A stretch of DNA of 64,000 bases from assembly GCF_002201515.1 (NCBI RefSeq), contig NZ_CP021421.1, positions 2,108,001 through 2,172,000 on the forward strand. The letters run 5' to 3'. A program made the position numbers and the translations under genes. The stretch's first letter is position 1, and each line of letters starts with the position of its first letter. This document shows, one piece after another, positions 1 to 9,006 of the stretch. The notes under the pieces are model-generated. The model was not told the origin of the DNA. It was given only the letters and a program-made list of their open reading frames with translations, and did no database searches. This DNA comes from Muribaculum intestinale. GTDB taxonomy: Bacteria; Bacteroidota; Bacteroidia; Bacteroidales; Muribaculaceae.

Positions 1-1874
1 GCCGCCGAGCGGGCCATTGACAGGGCTATGCGGCTCCGCATGTCGTCGCCGAGGCCGTTGCCTGTCTCCGAAGCTGTGGCTATGAGTTGCTCTACTACAC
101 TGCGCGGGTTGGCGTCGCCGATTACCGAGGGGAGTCCGTTTACACTCCATGAACTTCCGCCCAGAAACGCCATGTCAAATCCGAGTGTGGCGAGTTCATC
201 GCAGATTTCCTCAAGCACAGCGCTGTCGGAGGCCGACATGTCGATGACTTCAGGAAACATTACCCGCTGAGATGTGAATGCCTGCATGGCCGCAAGCTCC
301 ATATATCTGTCAAAAAGTATGCGCACATGAGCGCGGTGCTGGTCGATTACGAGCACTCCGTCGTGGGATGGAGTCAGTATATACCGTCCCTTGATCTGCA
401 ACGCCGTGATTGCCGCAACCTCGTCGATTGGCTGCGACGCTTCCTCAAGGCGCATGCTGTTGAATATCGATGCCACTTTGTCGGCATTGCTTGAGGATGG
501 CAGAGAGGCTCCCAGGTCATTGAACGCGCTTGCATGCAGTTTCATGTCCGGGCCCTCCTGCAGCGACGGCATATCGAAGTCCCTCATGCTGTTGAAGCCC
601 TTGCTGGCCACTCTCCCGTTGCCGGATGATGACGCACGGTAGTGTGTGTCCGCTCCGTTTCCGGGAGCTGTGAAGTCGGCATACAGTTTCTCCCAGTCGG
701 CTGCTGATGGAGTAGCCGATAGTGGTGTGCCTCCCTGTGCATCGGTCATTCCCGACGGGGGAATACTGCCGGCAAAGGGATTGTAGTCGGGGTCGAGGTC
801 GAGTCCGTGGGCACCGTTGGCATTCGGGTCAAACACCGGTATCTCCGGCGCGTTGGTCTGGTCGAAGTCAATCGACGGCACGGCGTTGAACTTTCCCAGC
901 CCCTCCCTGATGGTAGCTGTCAGTATCTGCCATATCGGCTGCTCGTTTTCAAACTTTATTTCGTTTTTCGTCGGATGGATGTTTACATCTATCGTCTCGG
1001 GGGCGACCTCAAGACTTATGAAGTATTGTGGCTGCTCGTCGGCGGGGATAAGCTGCTCGTAGCATTGCATCACCGCCTTGTGGAAGTATGGATGGCGCAT
1101 GTTGCGACCGTTGACCATGAAATATTGCAGTGCGCCGCGGCGTCGGGCGTTTTCGGGGCGCGACACAAACCCGTTTATCTTTACAAGCGACGTATCCGAC
1201 ACTACCGGTACGAGCTGTCTGTCGAGCGATTTGCCGAAGAGGTCGATGATGCGCTGTTTGAATGTCGATTTGAGCAACTGGTGCACGATTACGTCATTGT
1301 GGCTGAGCTCAAGTTCGATACTGGGATTGACCAGCGCCAGGCGCTCGAACTCACGCAGGATGTTGGACATCTCCACATGGTCGCTTTTCAGGAATTTGCG
1401 TCGGGCCGGCGTATTGAAGAACAGTCTCTTTACCGTCATCGTCGAGCCGGGAGCTGTCACTGCCGGCTCCTGTAGCTCCACCTTGCTGCCGCTGATTACT
1501 ATGCGTGTGCCTATCTGGTCGGAGCGGCGCATTGTCTTAAGCTCCACCTCGGCTACCGCGCATATCGAGGCAAGCGCCTCGCCGCGAAATCCCATCGTGT
1601 GCAATGCGAAAAGGTCGTCGGCATTGCCTATCTTCGATGTGGCATGGCGCTCAAAGGCCATGCGGGCATCCATAGGCGACATGCCGCATCCGTTGTCGAT
1701 TACCTGGATGAGGGTGCGTCCGGCGTCCTTTATGTTTATCTTGATTATTGTCGCTCCGGCGTCGACGGCATTTTCCACCAGTTCCTTTACCACGGCGGCG
1801 GGCCTCTGGATTACCTCTCCGGCCGCAATCTGGTTTGCCACCGAGTCGGGCAGCAGCTTCACTATATCTTCCAT
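1..1874 (-). CDS. mutL: DNA mismatch repair protein MutL (3' end outside window)
   Basis: Reading down from the ATG at 1874, the frame stays open to the left edge at the points I checked, giving about 624 residues. The GHKL ATPase motifs are clear: the Mg-binding Glu region KELVENAVDAGA, the DNGCGMS loop, the GFRGEAL lid motif, then TMTVKRLFFNTPARRKF. The C-terminal dimerisation domain contains DQHRAHVRILFD near 311-344 and ends in SMARSA at the edge, so a few dozen residues are missing. MutL couples MutS mismatch recognition to strand incision or excision. The DQHA(X)2E(X)4E endonuclease motif is degenerate here, with Arg for Ala and Val for the first Glu. The gene follows the HAD phosphatase gene, and a TAnnTTTG box lies about 72 bp upstream. 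Confidence 0.95.
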   Translation of the reverse strand, partial: MEDIVKLLPDSVANQIAAGEVIQRPAAVVKELVENAVDAGATIIKINIKDAGRTLIQVIDNGCGMSPMDARMAFERHATSKIGNADDLFALHTMGFRGEALASICAVAEVELKTMRRSDQIGTRIVISGSKVELQEPAVTAPGSTMTVKRLFFNTPARRKFLKSDHVEMSNILREFERLALVNPSIELELSHNDVIVHQLLKSTFKQRIIDLFGKSLDRQLVPVVSDTSLVKINGFVSRPENARRRGALQYFMVNGRNMRHPYFHKAVMQCYEQLIPADEQPQYFISLEVAPETIDVNIHPTKNEIKFENEQPIWQILTATIREGLGKFNAVPSIDFDQTNAPEIPVFDPNANGAHGLDLDPDYNPFAGSIPPSGMTDAQGGTPLSATPSAADWEKLYADFTAPGNGADTHYRASSSGNGRVASKGFNSMRDFDMPSLQEGPDMKLHASAFNDLGASLPSSSNADKVASIFNSMRLEEASQPIDEVAAITALQIKGRYILTPSHDGVLVIDQHRAHVRILFDRYMELAAMQAFTSQRVMFPEVIDMSASDSAVLEEICDELATLGFDMAFLGGSSWSVNGLPSVIGDANPRSVVEQLIATASETGNGLGDDMRSRIALSMARSA

Positions 1875-1945
1875 AGAGAATTGTTATTTCCCAACTATAC
1901 ATGACCATGGCTCGGGCCACATCGCATGGCGTGGGCATTCATCTG

Positions 1946-1953
1946 CAAAGATA
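1946..1953 (-). promoter_or_regulatory. Candidate -7 box for mutL
   Basis: TATCTTTG on the minus strand fits the Bacteroidetes TAnnTTTG element. It sits right after the stop of the HAD gene and about 72 bp before the mutL start. I see no good TTG at -33. Confidence 0.4.
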
Positions 1954-2538
1954 TTAAATCCGTCGCAGATTTCCTACCGGCAGTTCTACCAATATCGCCG
2001 TAGCGGCGGCCTCAAGCAGGGGCATGTCATCGGCATGGTCACTTACGGCAATGTCAAGGACAAGCGACTTCTCCTCGGCCAGTCGCACTACTGCGTCGCG
2101 CTTGGCGCATCCGCGTGCCTCTCCCCATGCTTTCCCACTGTCGGGCTGCGGCGTGGCTATGCAGTATTCAAGTCCGAACCGGCGCGCTATCGCTGACGCA
2201 TACGCCTCGGGAGCGGCCGTGGCGAGTATGGTGGCATATCCCTCGCGCCGGCATCTGTCCACGAGTGCTGTCACTTCCGGATTGGCGTGGCGCCATACCG
2301 TGTCGACTACCGAGTCGACCAGTGCCGGCGACGGCGGACAGAATCGCCCGAGGATGTGTCGCTTCATGCGCGCATGACTTATGAGACGAAGCCGGCGCGC
2401 GCCTATCCATGCGCACAGTTCCGCCAGCCGGAGCAGCCGGAAGCGATGCGCATATACAAGTTGCCTCAGGAATATGTTGAACGTATTCCTGAGGCATAGT
2501 GTTCCGTCGAGATCTACAGCAATAGCTTTGCGGGTCAT
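1954..2538 (-). CDS. HAD-superfamily phosphatase, PSP/HAD-IB-like
   Basis: This 194-residue protein opens with AVDLDGTLC (residues 7-15), the HAD nucleophile motif in which Asp9 would form the phospho-aspartate and Asp11 act as acid/base. A helical cap follows (residues 20-90), then ATILATAAPE carrying motif II Thr, and SDHADDMPLL near residues 165-174 as the acidic metal-binding motif IV. Length and order match the HAD-IB group of phosphoserine-phosphatase-like enzymes. The physiological substrate cannot be read from sequence. It lies 90 bp downstream of a phosphoribosyltransferase gene on the same strand, so the two may act on the same phosphorylated sugar or nucleotide, but that is inference. 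Confidence 0.8.
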   Translation of the reverse strand: MTRKAIAVDLDGTLCLRNTFNIFLRQLVYAHRFRLLRLAELCAWIGARRLRLISHARMKRHILGRFCPPSPALVDSVVDTVWRHANPEVTALVDRCRREGYATILATAAPEAYASAIARRFGLEYCIATPQPDSGKAWGEARGCAKRDAVVRLAEEKSLVLDIAVSDHADDMPLLEAAATAILVELPVGNLRRI

Positions 2539-2628
2539 AGAATGCGGATGGATATTTTTTTACGGATTGCCGGTGTGAGGGGAGAAGTGTAGTAGATATG
2601 TAGCTGTCGGGCTATAGTCGGCGCGGTG

Positions 2629-3216
2629 TCAGTCGGCTTCCGCCGGGCTGCTATAGTCGGCCGACCATGGAAATCTTACCAAAGTGTCGGCATACAGGCT
2701 GATGTCGGGCCGGAATATCGGGTCGGGGGTAGTGACGGCAACCGCGGCTGTCACCACACGCGCGTGGGGATACATGCTTTTGAGGCGGGTCACCACTTCC
2801 GACAAAGTCTTCCCCGAATCGACAGCATCGTCGACCACGAGCAGCACGGGAGCCTTTGCCATGGCTATCATGGCCACCATCTCGCCCGATATCGAGAATG
2901 CGACTTTACGGTCGCCTCCGGGATTGTGGCGTAACAGTCGGCTCTCGGCGCTTCGGAGCACATTGTTGACACCGCGTGGCAGTCGCTTCAGCAGCGGGGC
3001 CATCAGCGAGCGCACCGTGCTTCCGGGGCGCGTGGCGCTCGCATAGGCTATGTTGGCTATGCCGATTCTTGCGGCTATCGATTCGGCTATCGGCGCTCCT
3101 CCCGACTGTATGCCGACCACGATATCCGGTGCAGAGGCAAGCATGTCCATGACCATCTCCGACATGCTTTCGCATGCCCGGTCAAGAAGGGGCGGGGATA
3201 GTGTTATTACCTGCAT
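2629..3216 (-). CDS. Phosphoribosyltransferase-family protein
   Basis: The 195-residue sequence has the type I PRTase fold signature. VLLVVDDAVDSGKTL (residues 124-138) is the PRPP-binding loop with the paired Asp residues and DSGKT. An earlier VVGIQSGGAPIAE (residues 33-45) resembles the PPi-binding loop. No specificity hood diagnostic of hypoxanthine, orotate or uracil enzymes is evident, so the acceptor is unknown. The start is the ATG at 3216, 21 bp after the stop of the upstream secreted-protein gene, so the two could be cotranscribed although their products act in different compartments. A regulatory PRTase is also possible. Confidence 0.75.
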   Translation of the reverse strand: MQVITLSPPLLDRACESMSEMVMDMLASAPDIVVGIQSGGAPIAESIAARIGIANIAYASATRPGSTVRSLMAPLLKRLPRGVNNVLRSAESRLLRHNPGGDRKVAFSISGEMVAMIAMAKAPVLLVVDDAVDSGKTLSEVVTRLKSMYPHARVVTAAVAVTTPDPIFRPDISLYADTLVRFPWSADYSSPAEAD

Positions 3217-3237
3217 CTGTAGTCGGTTGGCCGAGGA

Positions 3238-4452
3238 TTAGAGATGAAATTTGCGGGCGGCTCCCGGAGTGCGGAGTATATACAGTCCGTGGGAGGGGAG
3301 GGTGAATGTGGCCGATTCCGAAGGCTGGAGCACAGTCTTTGCCACTGTGTTGCCGGCGAGGCTGATGATTTCTACGGCGGCAGGCGCGCTTGTTGCCGAC
3401 GCTGTGACTGTGATGTCGAGACCGTTTATGTCGATTGATACCGCATTGTCGTCGGCGGCTATGCCGTCGATTGCCGAACTGCTGTCAAACTCTTCCTCGC
3501 TTACCAGGCGCAGCTCTGCATCGGCGTCGGCCGATACTTTGATGTATGCGGTATTGGCGGGAATATATTTCAGATCGGAGCCGGCGGTGATGAATGCCGG
3601 TTTGCCCGAGGCGTCCAGTCCGAGCACACGCATTGTGGCGGCATCGTATTCCACCACGTTCCAGTGGCGGGTGCTGTGTGTATTGTTGAAATATACTCCG
3701 GTGAGGAGATTGCCGTCGACATCGGCCGAGGCGGTGCCGCCGATTGTCAGACGGTTGTCGGACGGAGTGGCTCCGGTGCATTCCATCAGCATGGGAGTGC
3801 CTTCGGGTATCACGCCGGTCGCCTCACGGAGCGCGGCCATGCCGTTGCCGGTCTTAACCACGGTATACATCTTCATCCCTTCCGACTGTGTGGTGTAGGG
3901 GAAGTCGGCAAAGAATGTGGCATATCCCTTCCCTTCGGATGTCACTTCGGGTTTGATGCCAAAATACATGTCATCTACCGGGAATATGTCCCATCTCTGT
4001 CGGTTCTGTGCGGCAGTGCCTCCGGCGTCGCGCGGGAAGCTCAGTTCCTTTTCGAGGTTGGCCTCGCCGTCGCATAGATATTTTGTCATACCGTTGGAGG
4101 TGCCGCCGATGCGGTAGTGCTGACCGTTTACATCATAGATACTCGGAAGCATTTCTATAAGATCGTATACCGATGTGCCCTGGGCCTCGATATCATATCT
4201 TGAGCCGCCTTTCTGTATGAGGCGGATTATGCCTGAGGGGTCGTAGTGCGGACGTTCGTCATCCTTGATGAGCCATATCGCGTCGTAGTCGGCTGTAGTG
4301 GCTCCCACGTCAATGCGTCCCTTGTTGTCCCTTACGTATGTGTAGCGTTTTGTGGTCTGATTCTGTACTCGATAGTAGCCGGTCGGGGGCAGCGCTGCAG
4401 CAGCCGGCAAAGATATCACAGACAATAACAATACAGGTAAAAACTTATTCAT
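3238..4452 (-). CDS. Secreted protein with C-terminal sorting-like domain, function unknown
   Basis: This 404-residue protein starts with a signal peptide (residues 1-20: charged start, LLLSVISLPAAAA core). The body is beta-rich with repeated short blocks such as YYRVQNQTTKRYTYVRDN and no catalytic motif I recognise. The last 75 or so residues read like the Ig-like tail of Bacteroidetes type IX secretion substrates: VEIISLAGNTVAKT, then LPSHGLYILRT and a basic end. That suggests export across the outer membrane, although no T9SS component lies in this window. It is transcribed towards the PRTase gene, and a TAACTTTG box lies 46 bp upstream. Confidence 0.7.
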   Translation of the reverse strand: MNKFLPVLLLSVISLPAAAALPPTGYYRVQNQTTKRYTYVRDNKGRIDVGATTADYDAIWLIKDDERPHYDPSGIIRLIQKGGSRYDIEAQGTSVYDLIEMLPSIYDVNGQHYRIGGTSNGMTKYLCDGEANLEKELSFPRDAGGTAAQNRQRWDIFPVDDMYFGIKPEVTSEGKGYATFFADFPYTTQSEGMKMYTVVKTGNGMAALREATGVIPEGTPMLMECTGATPSDNRLTIGGTASADVDGNLLTGVYFNNTHSTRHWNVVEYDAATMRVLGLDASGKPAFITAGSDLKYIPANTAYIKVSADADAELRLVSEEEFDSSSAIDGIAADDNAVSIDINGLDITVTASATSAPAAVEIISLAGNTVAKTVLQPSESATFTLPSHGLYILRTPGAARKFHL

Positions 4453-4497
4453 ATGTTCAATCCAGATCGGTTAGAAGTTGTATTGGAAAACGTTCGG

Positions 4498-4505
4498 CAA
4501 AGTTA
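4498..4505 (-). promoter_or_regulatory. Candidate -7 box for the secreted-protein gene
   Basis: TAACTTTG on the minus strand is an exact match to TAnnTTTG, 46 bp upstream of the ATG at 4452. The -33 region at the usual spacing (TAAT) is poor. Confidence 0.5.
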
Positions 4506-4620
4506 CGATTTATTTTGCAATTACATTACATCGTGCTGTTAATAAATCGCTTGTATTTCAATTTTTAACGGTTTTGCCGGCCGTAGCCTTCCCGTGTGTG
4601 TCGGTTCGGGAAAAGCGTGC

Positions 4621-4663
4621 GTGTGTATATAATATGTGTATATAATAAAGGTGTGTATATAGG
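4621..4663. repeat. Three imperfect 15-bp tandem repeats, TG/TA rich
   Basis: Units start at 4621, 4636 and 4651 and share the core GTGTATATAATA. They sit between the OmpA terminator and the upstream region of the secreted-protein gene. The tract would be easily melted DNA; no function is shown. Confidence 0.6.
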
Positions 4664-4703
4664 AAAGTGGCTGTGACGAAATAAAATTTGTCACAGCCAC
4701 TTT
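4664..4703 (-). terminator. Rho-independent terminator after ompA-family gene
   Basis: A perfect 14-bp stem pairs AAAGTGGCTGTGAC at 4664-4677 with its complement at 4690-4703 across a 12-nt loop. It lies 25 bp past the stop of the OmpA-family gene. The A-rich 5' side gives a T-rich tail on the minus strand. Confidence 0.8.
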
Positions 4704-4728
4704 TATCAGAGAATTAGCGGTTTCTTGA

Positions 4729-5865
4729 TTATTCGGCCACGCAGATAGCCACGCGGTTCTGAATCGGGTCGATGTAGGGCTGGTACATGTCGTCGCCCAT
4801 GCTCTTTGTCACCACGCGGTCAGCGGCGATACCGCCGGCGATGATGGCTTTGGCCACAACCTTCGAGCGCTGGTCGGCCAGACGGAGGTTGATAGCGCGA
4901 GAGCCTGTGCCCTTGTCGGCATATCCGGTGACAACAACCTTTGCTGCAGGATTGGCCTTGAGGTATTCGATTACCTCTTTCACCTTGTACTGCTGGTCGT
5001 TGGCAATGGTAGAACGGTTGATTGCGAAGAGCACGTCGCGGCGCAGGGGCTCAGCCTTGGCCTGCTCCTGTGCGGGAGCTGCCACGGGTACTTCCACTAC
5101 CTTTTCTACAATCTTCTCTATAATCTGGGGCTCGCAGGGAACCACAGGAGCGGCCACCATCTTGGTCGACTTCTTGGAGTTGCCGCCGAAGGTGTACTTC
5201 ACGCCGGCGAGGAAGTTGAAATACCAGTCGGCGTTGTGGGCGAGCTTGGAGTTATAGTCGTCGTTGAGGAAGTTGGCCTGAGCCTCGAAGCCGAACTGTA
5301 CGTTCTTGGCCACGTTGAAGTCGAGGTTGATGCCCATACGGCCTGCCATGCGTACCTTGGTGCCGTCCCAGATGTTGCGGAGAACGTTCTCGCCGCCGAT
5401 AGTGGGCTTGAGCATATCGTTGATCTTCACAGCCTCGCCGTTGTCCCAGGCGATATTGGCGCCTACACCGGCGAATACGCCGAAGCTCACGAGACGGTCG
5501 GGGTTAAAGCCGCCGATGAGGTTGGTGATGTCGAATGTCACGTCGAGCATCGGGGCGATGTAGTTCCACTTCCAGTAGTAGTGCTCGTCGAGGCTGAGGG
5601 CCGCTTTAGAGCGCCAGGAATTGGCTGCAAGACGCAGACCTACCACCTGATTGAAGTTGTAGCCCACGGCAATTTGTGCGTTGGGAGCCATCAACTTGCC
5701 AAACGAGGTCTCGCCGAGAGTTTCCTGGAAGCCGAACTGTCCCTGTACGTACCAGTTGGGACGATATACGGTCTCCGACTCCTCGACCATTACCGTTTCC
5801 TGGGCTGACATGCCCATGGCTACTGCGGCAAGGGTAGCTGTGAGAAATATCTTCTTGAATTTCAT
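4729..5865 (-). CDS. OmpA-family outer-membrane protein
   Basis: The 378-residue protein has a signal peptide ending near AMGMSAQE (residues 17-24). An eight-strand-type beta barrel follows, with repeated aromatic-ended strands (FGFEAQANF, WYFNFLAGVKYTFG, residues 40-235). Next come a proline/valine linker (VEKVVEVPVAAPAQE) and a C-terminal OmpA peptidoglycan-binding domain (residues 275-378) with NPAAKVVVTGYADKGTG and NLRLADQRSKVVAKAI. It would tether the outer membrane to the cell wall. It lies 86 bp downstream of the big lipoprotein gene with a strong hairpin between them, so it is probably expressed from the same promoter. Regular codon choice suggests high expression. Confidence 0.9.
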   Translation of the reverse strand: MKFKKIFLTATLAAVAMGMSAQETVMVEESETVYRPNWYVQGQFGFQETLGETSFGKLMAPNAQIAVGYNFNQVVGLRLAANSWRSKAALSLDEHYYWKWNYIAPMLDVTFDITNLIGGFNPDRLVSFGVFAGVGANIAWDNGEAVKINDMLKPTIGGENVLRNIWDGTKVRMAGRMGINLDFNVAKNVQFGFEAQANFLNDDYNSKLAHNADWYFNFLAGVKYTFGGNSKKSTKMVAAPVVPCEPQIIEKIVEKVVEVPVAAPAQEQAKAEPLRRDVLFAINRSTIANDQQYKVKEVIEYLKANPAAKVVVTGYADKGTGSRAINLRLADQRSKVVAKAIIAGGIAADRVVTKSMGDDMYQPYIDPIQNRVAICVAE

Positions 5866-5898
5866 ATTTAAGCCTTGATTTGCCTGATTTTACAGCCT

Positions 5899-5923
5899 CT
5901 GCCGGGGGATTGTCCCCCGGCAG
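5899..5923 (-). promoter_or_regulatory. Intercistronic GC hairpin between lipoprotein and OmpA genes
   Basis: A perfect 10-bp stem (CTGCCGGGGG, 5-nt loop, CCCCCGGCAG) lies 28 bp after the lipoprotein stop and 33 bp before the OmpA start. On the minus strand no T-run follows it, so it looks more like an mRNA-stabilising or partially terminating element than a full terminator. Confidence 0.6.
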
Positions 5924-5951
5924 CATGGCGTGTATAGGTCAGGAGTTGGTG

Positions 5952-8630
5952 TTAGTTGTTAACTTGGAAATAGTACTTGTTGGTAGAGGTGAATCCGCGG
6001 TAGTCGAGAGCGGAGTAAGCCACCTCGTAGATGAAGCCCGGAGTGAGGTCGCCGGTAGCCACGCGGAGGTTGCGGCCGTCGATTACTTCATTGAAGAGTG
6101 TACCCTTGTTGGCCTTGTCGAGAGCAGCCTTGGCAGCGGCGTCGCCATCCTGGGCGCTCTTGCCGGTAGCTACGTTGACGGCGTTGCAGATACCTACGAA
6201 TTTCTTGAAGGCGGGAGATACGATTTCGAGGTTGTAGGTAGTGGGGTAGAACATGATAGCACCTGTGCCCTTGAACTTGCTGGGAGCGGTCTCGTTGGTA
6301 GAGAGGAGGCTTATACCACCCTGGCTGTTGCCGTAGAGCATGGTCACCTGCATGTAGTGGCTGGGGTTCTCCAGAAGGGCGTTGATGCGGTTGGCGATAG
6401 AGTTGTACTTGTTGATGAGGCTGTTCACCTTGTCGAAGTACTTGCCTGTCTCGCCCTCGATGTTGTTCTTGATCTGGTTCATGAGATCCTTCATGGTTTG
6501 GTTGATCTGGTCCTCAACATTGGTGAGCATACCGTTGATTTCGTCCTGAAGTTCCTTCATGATTCTCTCAAACTCTTTGGTAATATTTGCGCTTGAGTTT
6601 GACATGGCCGTATTGAAGTCTTCCTTCATCTTCTCGACAAAGTCATCAAGTAATACGTCACCGGTCAGTGTGATTTCGTTACCGTTACTGTCTTTACCGG
6701 TTACTGTCACCTCAAGTTTAGTATCGATATTGTCAAAATTGACGCCGGAGAGTGTAAAGTTGAATTCTTTATCCTCGAGATTGATAGGATCAATTTTAAT
6801 CTTCTCGATTTCGGGGATGAGCTTGTCCCAGTCGATGCTGATTTCGTCGAGGATGGGGAGCTTACGGTTGAACTTCTTGCCTTCGAGCGACTTGTAAGAA
6901 AGGGGCTTGAAGGTAGTGGCTGCGATGTCGAGGCCCGAGCGTACGATGCCGGTTTCGGTAGCGTCAACCCAAGTAGAGGTAACGTCGTTCCACTTCGAGG
7001 TGTTGTACTGCCATTCAGCCCTCACTGCCATACGGGGAAGGATGCCGTTGAGCTGGTCGTATACAGCCTTCATGAGGCTTACGAGCGAGTTCTTGTCTCG
7101 GTTGTTGTAGAAGTCCTTGGCGGCTGATTTCAGGCCTTCCTCGATAGTGATGCGGCAGCCTTCGATATCAGCGGGGAGGAGGGTAGCCTCAGCCTCGTAG
7201 AGAGAGACGTCCTGAGTAGCACGACCGTGGTTGTAGCCGAATGTGAGCACCTTGTCGCTCTTCACGGGAGTGGCGAGGGTCATGCCTGTCTGCTGGTTCT
7301 GGCTGTTGACGAGGGTGAAGGTCTTTCCTGTCATGTCGGCGTTGCCGGGGTTGACGGTCATATAGAGAGTACCGGCGTTGCCCACATAGTTGTTTTCGTC
7401 GCCCTGAAGCACAACTCCGCTATACTGCTTGGGAGTAACGCCGAGCATCTGCATATCCTTAGTGGTGAGTATCTGCTCGCCGTCAAACTCATACATAGAG
7501 CCGTCGTAGGGGAACTGTACAGAACCCATGTCGCCGCAGTAAGTCATAAGCACGTTGGATGCCACGCCCACGGGAGCTGCGAATGTGCCGAATACGGGGT
7601 TCCATGTGCCTTCAGCCACGATGCTTGTAATCATGGCGTCGAGACGCTCGCCCACGAGGTTGTATTTTTCCTGAAGAGCCTTGATGGCCGTCTCGTTGGC
7701 TGCAACCTTACCGGCGATATCGGAGCGCCACTGAATCCAGTCGGCGAGGAGTTCGTTGAGATTCGCGAAGTCAGCTTTCATGTCGAGGGGACCTGCCACT
7801 TCGTTGTAGATTTTAACGAATTCGGCGAGGTCATCCTTCAGCGAATTCTTGAATGCCTCAAAGTCGGCCTGGGTGAGATATGTCTGGGCGGCATCATCTT
7901 TAGTCAGGAGAGTACTGGGGTCGAGGTTACCGTAATCCTGAAGGAGTTTATCAAGAGCCTGCTTGTTAAGGTCTACCCAATGTGCGGCAGTGAGTGCGTC
8001 GGCGATATCCTGGGGTGTCTGAGCCCATTCGGGATATGTGATTGAGCCGTCTTCGTTCACAGTGCAACCGAGCGACTCGAGAGCGGCTTTAAGCTGCGCC
8101 TTGATTGTGGAGTCATCGTATGATGTGCCGCCCTGGCCGAGACCTGCAGCTACGAGAGCCTGATATGTCTGCGAGGTTCTATCGGCAATAAGAGTGGCGA
8201 TAGTCTGGTCGAGATTGGCTTCTTTAAGATATCCGTTGAGGTCGTCGGCAGTCAGATAACCTTGTTGACCTACCCAGGTTTTGATTTTGTTTTCCAAATC
8301 AGCAAGGTCGCATCCGCACTGTTCGATGTTAGCAATCTGCTGCTCAAGAGTCGTAACTCGCTGTTCGAGAGCTTCAAACTCAGTCTTTGTAACGTAGCCG
8401 TTGGCAATCTCTGTTCTGAGGTCGTTGATTGCTTTGTTCAGCTCTTGCTGCAACTGCTGTTTTGCAGCTTCGAGATCGCCCTGGAGCTGCTGGATAAGCT
8501 GCATCAGTCTAAAGTCTTCACGCTGCAATACGGCATACTGGTCATCGTCAGTGTCCTTGCAGGATGTGAAAGAGCCCATGGCGCCAGCCAAAGAGGCGCA
8601 GATGAGCATTCCGCTAATGATTTTCTTCAT
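5952..8630 (-). CDS. Large surface lipoprotein with N-terminal coiled coil
   Basis: I place the start at the ATG at 8630 because it opens a textbook lipoprotein signal (MKKIISGMLICASLAGAMGS, then FTSC with Cys24). The frame extends 63 codons further upstream, but that extension has no signal character. CKDTDDDQ after the lipidated Cys resembles the acidic surface-export signal of Bacteroidetes lipoproteins. Residues 35-105 form a Gln/Leu-rich coiled coil (QLQGDLEAAKQQLQQELNKA), followed by helical repeats with the form GYLTADDLNGYL. The rest of the 892 residues is mixed alpha/beta and unassigned, with a second coiled coil around residues 690-790. It is the first gene of a unit with the OmpA protein and may be an abundant surface-layer or stalk protein (inference). 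Confidence 0.8.
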   Translation of the reverse strand: MKKIISGMLICASLAGAMGSFTSCKDTDDDQYAVLQREDFRLMQLIQQLQGDLEAAKQQLQQELNKAINDLRTEIANGYVTKTEFEALEQRVTTLEQQIANIEQCGCDLADLENKIKTWVGQQGYLTADDLNGYLKEANLDQTIATLIADRTSQTYQALVAAGLGQGGTSYDDSTIKAQLKAALESLGCTVNEDGSITYPEWAQTPQDIADALTAAHWVDLNKQALDKLLQDYGNLDPSTLLTKDDAAQTYLTQADFEAFKNSLKDDLAEFVKIYNEVAGPLDMKADFANLNELLADWIQWRSDIAGKVAANETAIKALQEKYNLVGERLDAMITSIVAEGTWNPVFGTFAAPVGVASNVLMTYCGDMGSVQFPYDGSMYEFDGEQILTTKDMQMLGVTPKQYSGVVLQGDENNYVGNAGTLYMTVNPGNADMTGKTFTLVNSQNQQTGMTLATPVKSDKVLTFGYNHGRATQDVSLYEAEATLLPADIEGCRITIEEGLKSAAKDFYNNRDKNSLVSLMKAVYDQLNGILPRMAVRAEWQYNTSKWNDVTSTWVDATETGIVRSGLDIAATTFKPLSYKSLEGKKFNRKLPILDEISIDWDKLIPEIEKIKIDPINLEDKEFNFTLSGVNFDNIDTKLEVTVTGKDSNGNEITLTGDVLLDDFVEKMKEDFNTAMSNSSANITKEFERIMKELQDEINGMLTNVEDQINQTMKDLMNQIKNNIEGETGKYFDKVNSLINKYNSIANRINALLENPSHYMQVTMLYGNSQGGISLLSTNETAPSKFKGTGAIMFYPTTYNLEIVSPAFKKFVGICNAVNVATGKSAQDGDAAAKAALDKANKGTLFNEVIDGRNLRVATGDLTPGFIYEVAYSALDYRGFTSTNKYYFQVNN

Positions 8631-8860
8631 CTTGAAAGTGAATATTGATTTTGGTAAAATTTGGTCTGATATGTTAAATAAGTGAAGTGTATGTTTGCTG
8701 ATTAGTATGTCAAGTGTTTCAAAATTTTGATAAGATTTATGTATGCATCCATTCATACGCAAGCCCTGCGCCCAGCTGCTTTGTGCTGGATATAAGCCCT
8801 CTGTCGACTGTAGACGCAAGCAATGAGCCGCATGATTTTAGCATGCTGTGATGAAAACTA
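8631..8860 (-). other. About 230-nt 5' leader of the lipoprotein mRNA
   Basis: The only good promoter found upstream of the lipoprotein gene ends near 8866, leaving an untranslated leader of roughly 230 nt. It contains short complementary pieces (GCATG/CATGC near 8835-8850) and no recognised riboswitch. Its distal half is AT-rich, as is common in front of strongly translated Bacteroidetes genes. Confidence 0.4.
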
Positions 8861-8865
8861 TTCGG

Positions 8866-8897
8866 CAAAATTAGGCAAAATTTGTTTAATGAACAAA
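8866..8897 (-). promoter_or_regulatory. Promoter for the lipoprotein-OmpA unit
   Basis: On the minus strand TTTG (8894-8897) is followed after 20 nt by TAATTTTG (8866-8873). Both elements and the spacing fit the Bacteroidetes primary-sigma consensus. Confidence 0.7.
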
Positions 8898-9006
8898 TAT
8901 TTTGTTGAATAATACTCAGTGTACATAACACACCCGCTAATCAAATGTTCACTAAAAGTTTGATAAATAAATAAAATTTAGGTGAACCATATCGGCGATT
9001 TATATG

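Noticed and set aside
1078..2196. Long plus-strand reading frame opposite mutL
   Set aside because: It is antisense to a well-supported MutL, low in family character, and follows from codon bias in a GC-rich gene.
7227..8045. 272-residue plus-strand frame opposite the lipoprotein
   Set aside because: It lies wholly inside the antisense strand of a clear lipoprotein gene and shows no domain.
8631..8819. In-frame upstream extension of the lipoprotein gene
   Set aside because: The signal peptide with lipobox begins at 8630; the extension has no N-terminal signal and is AT-rich leader.
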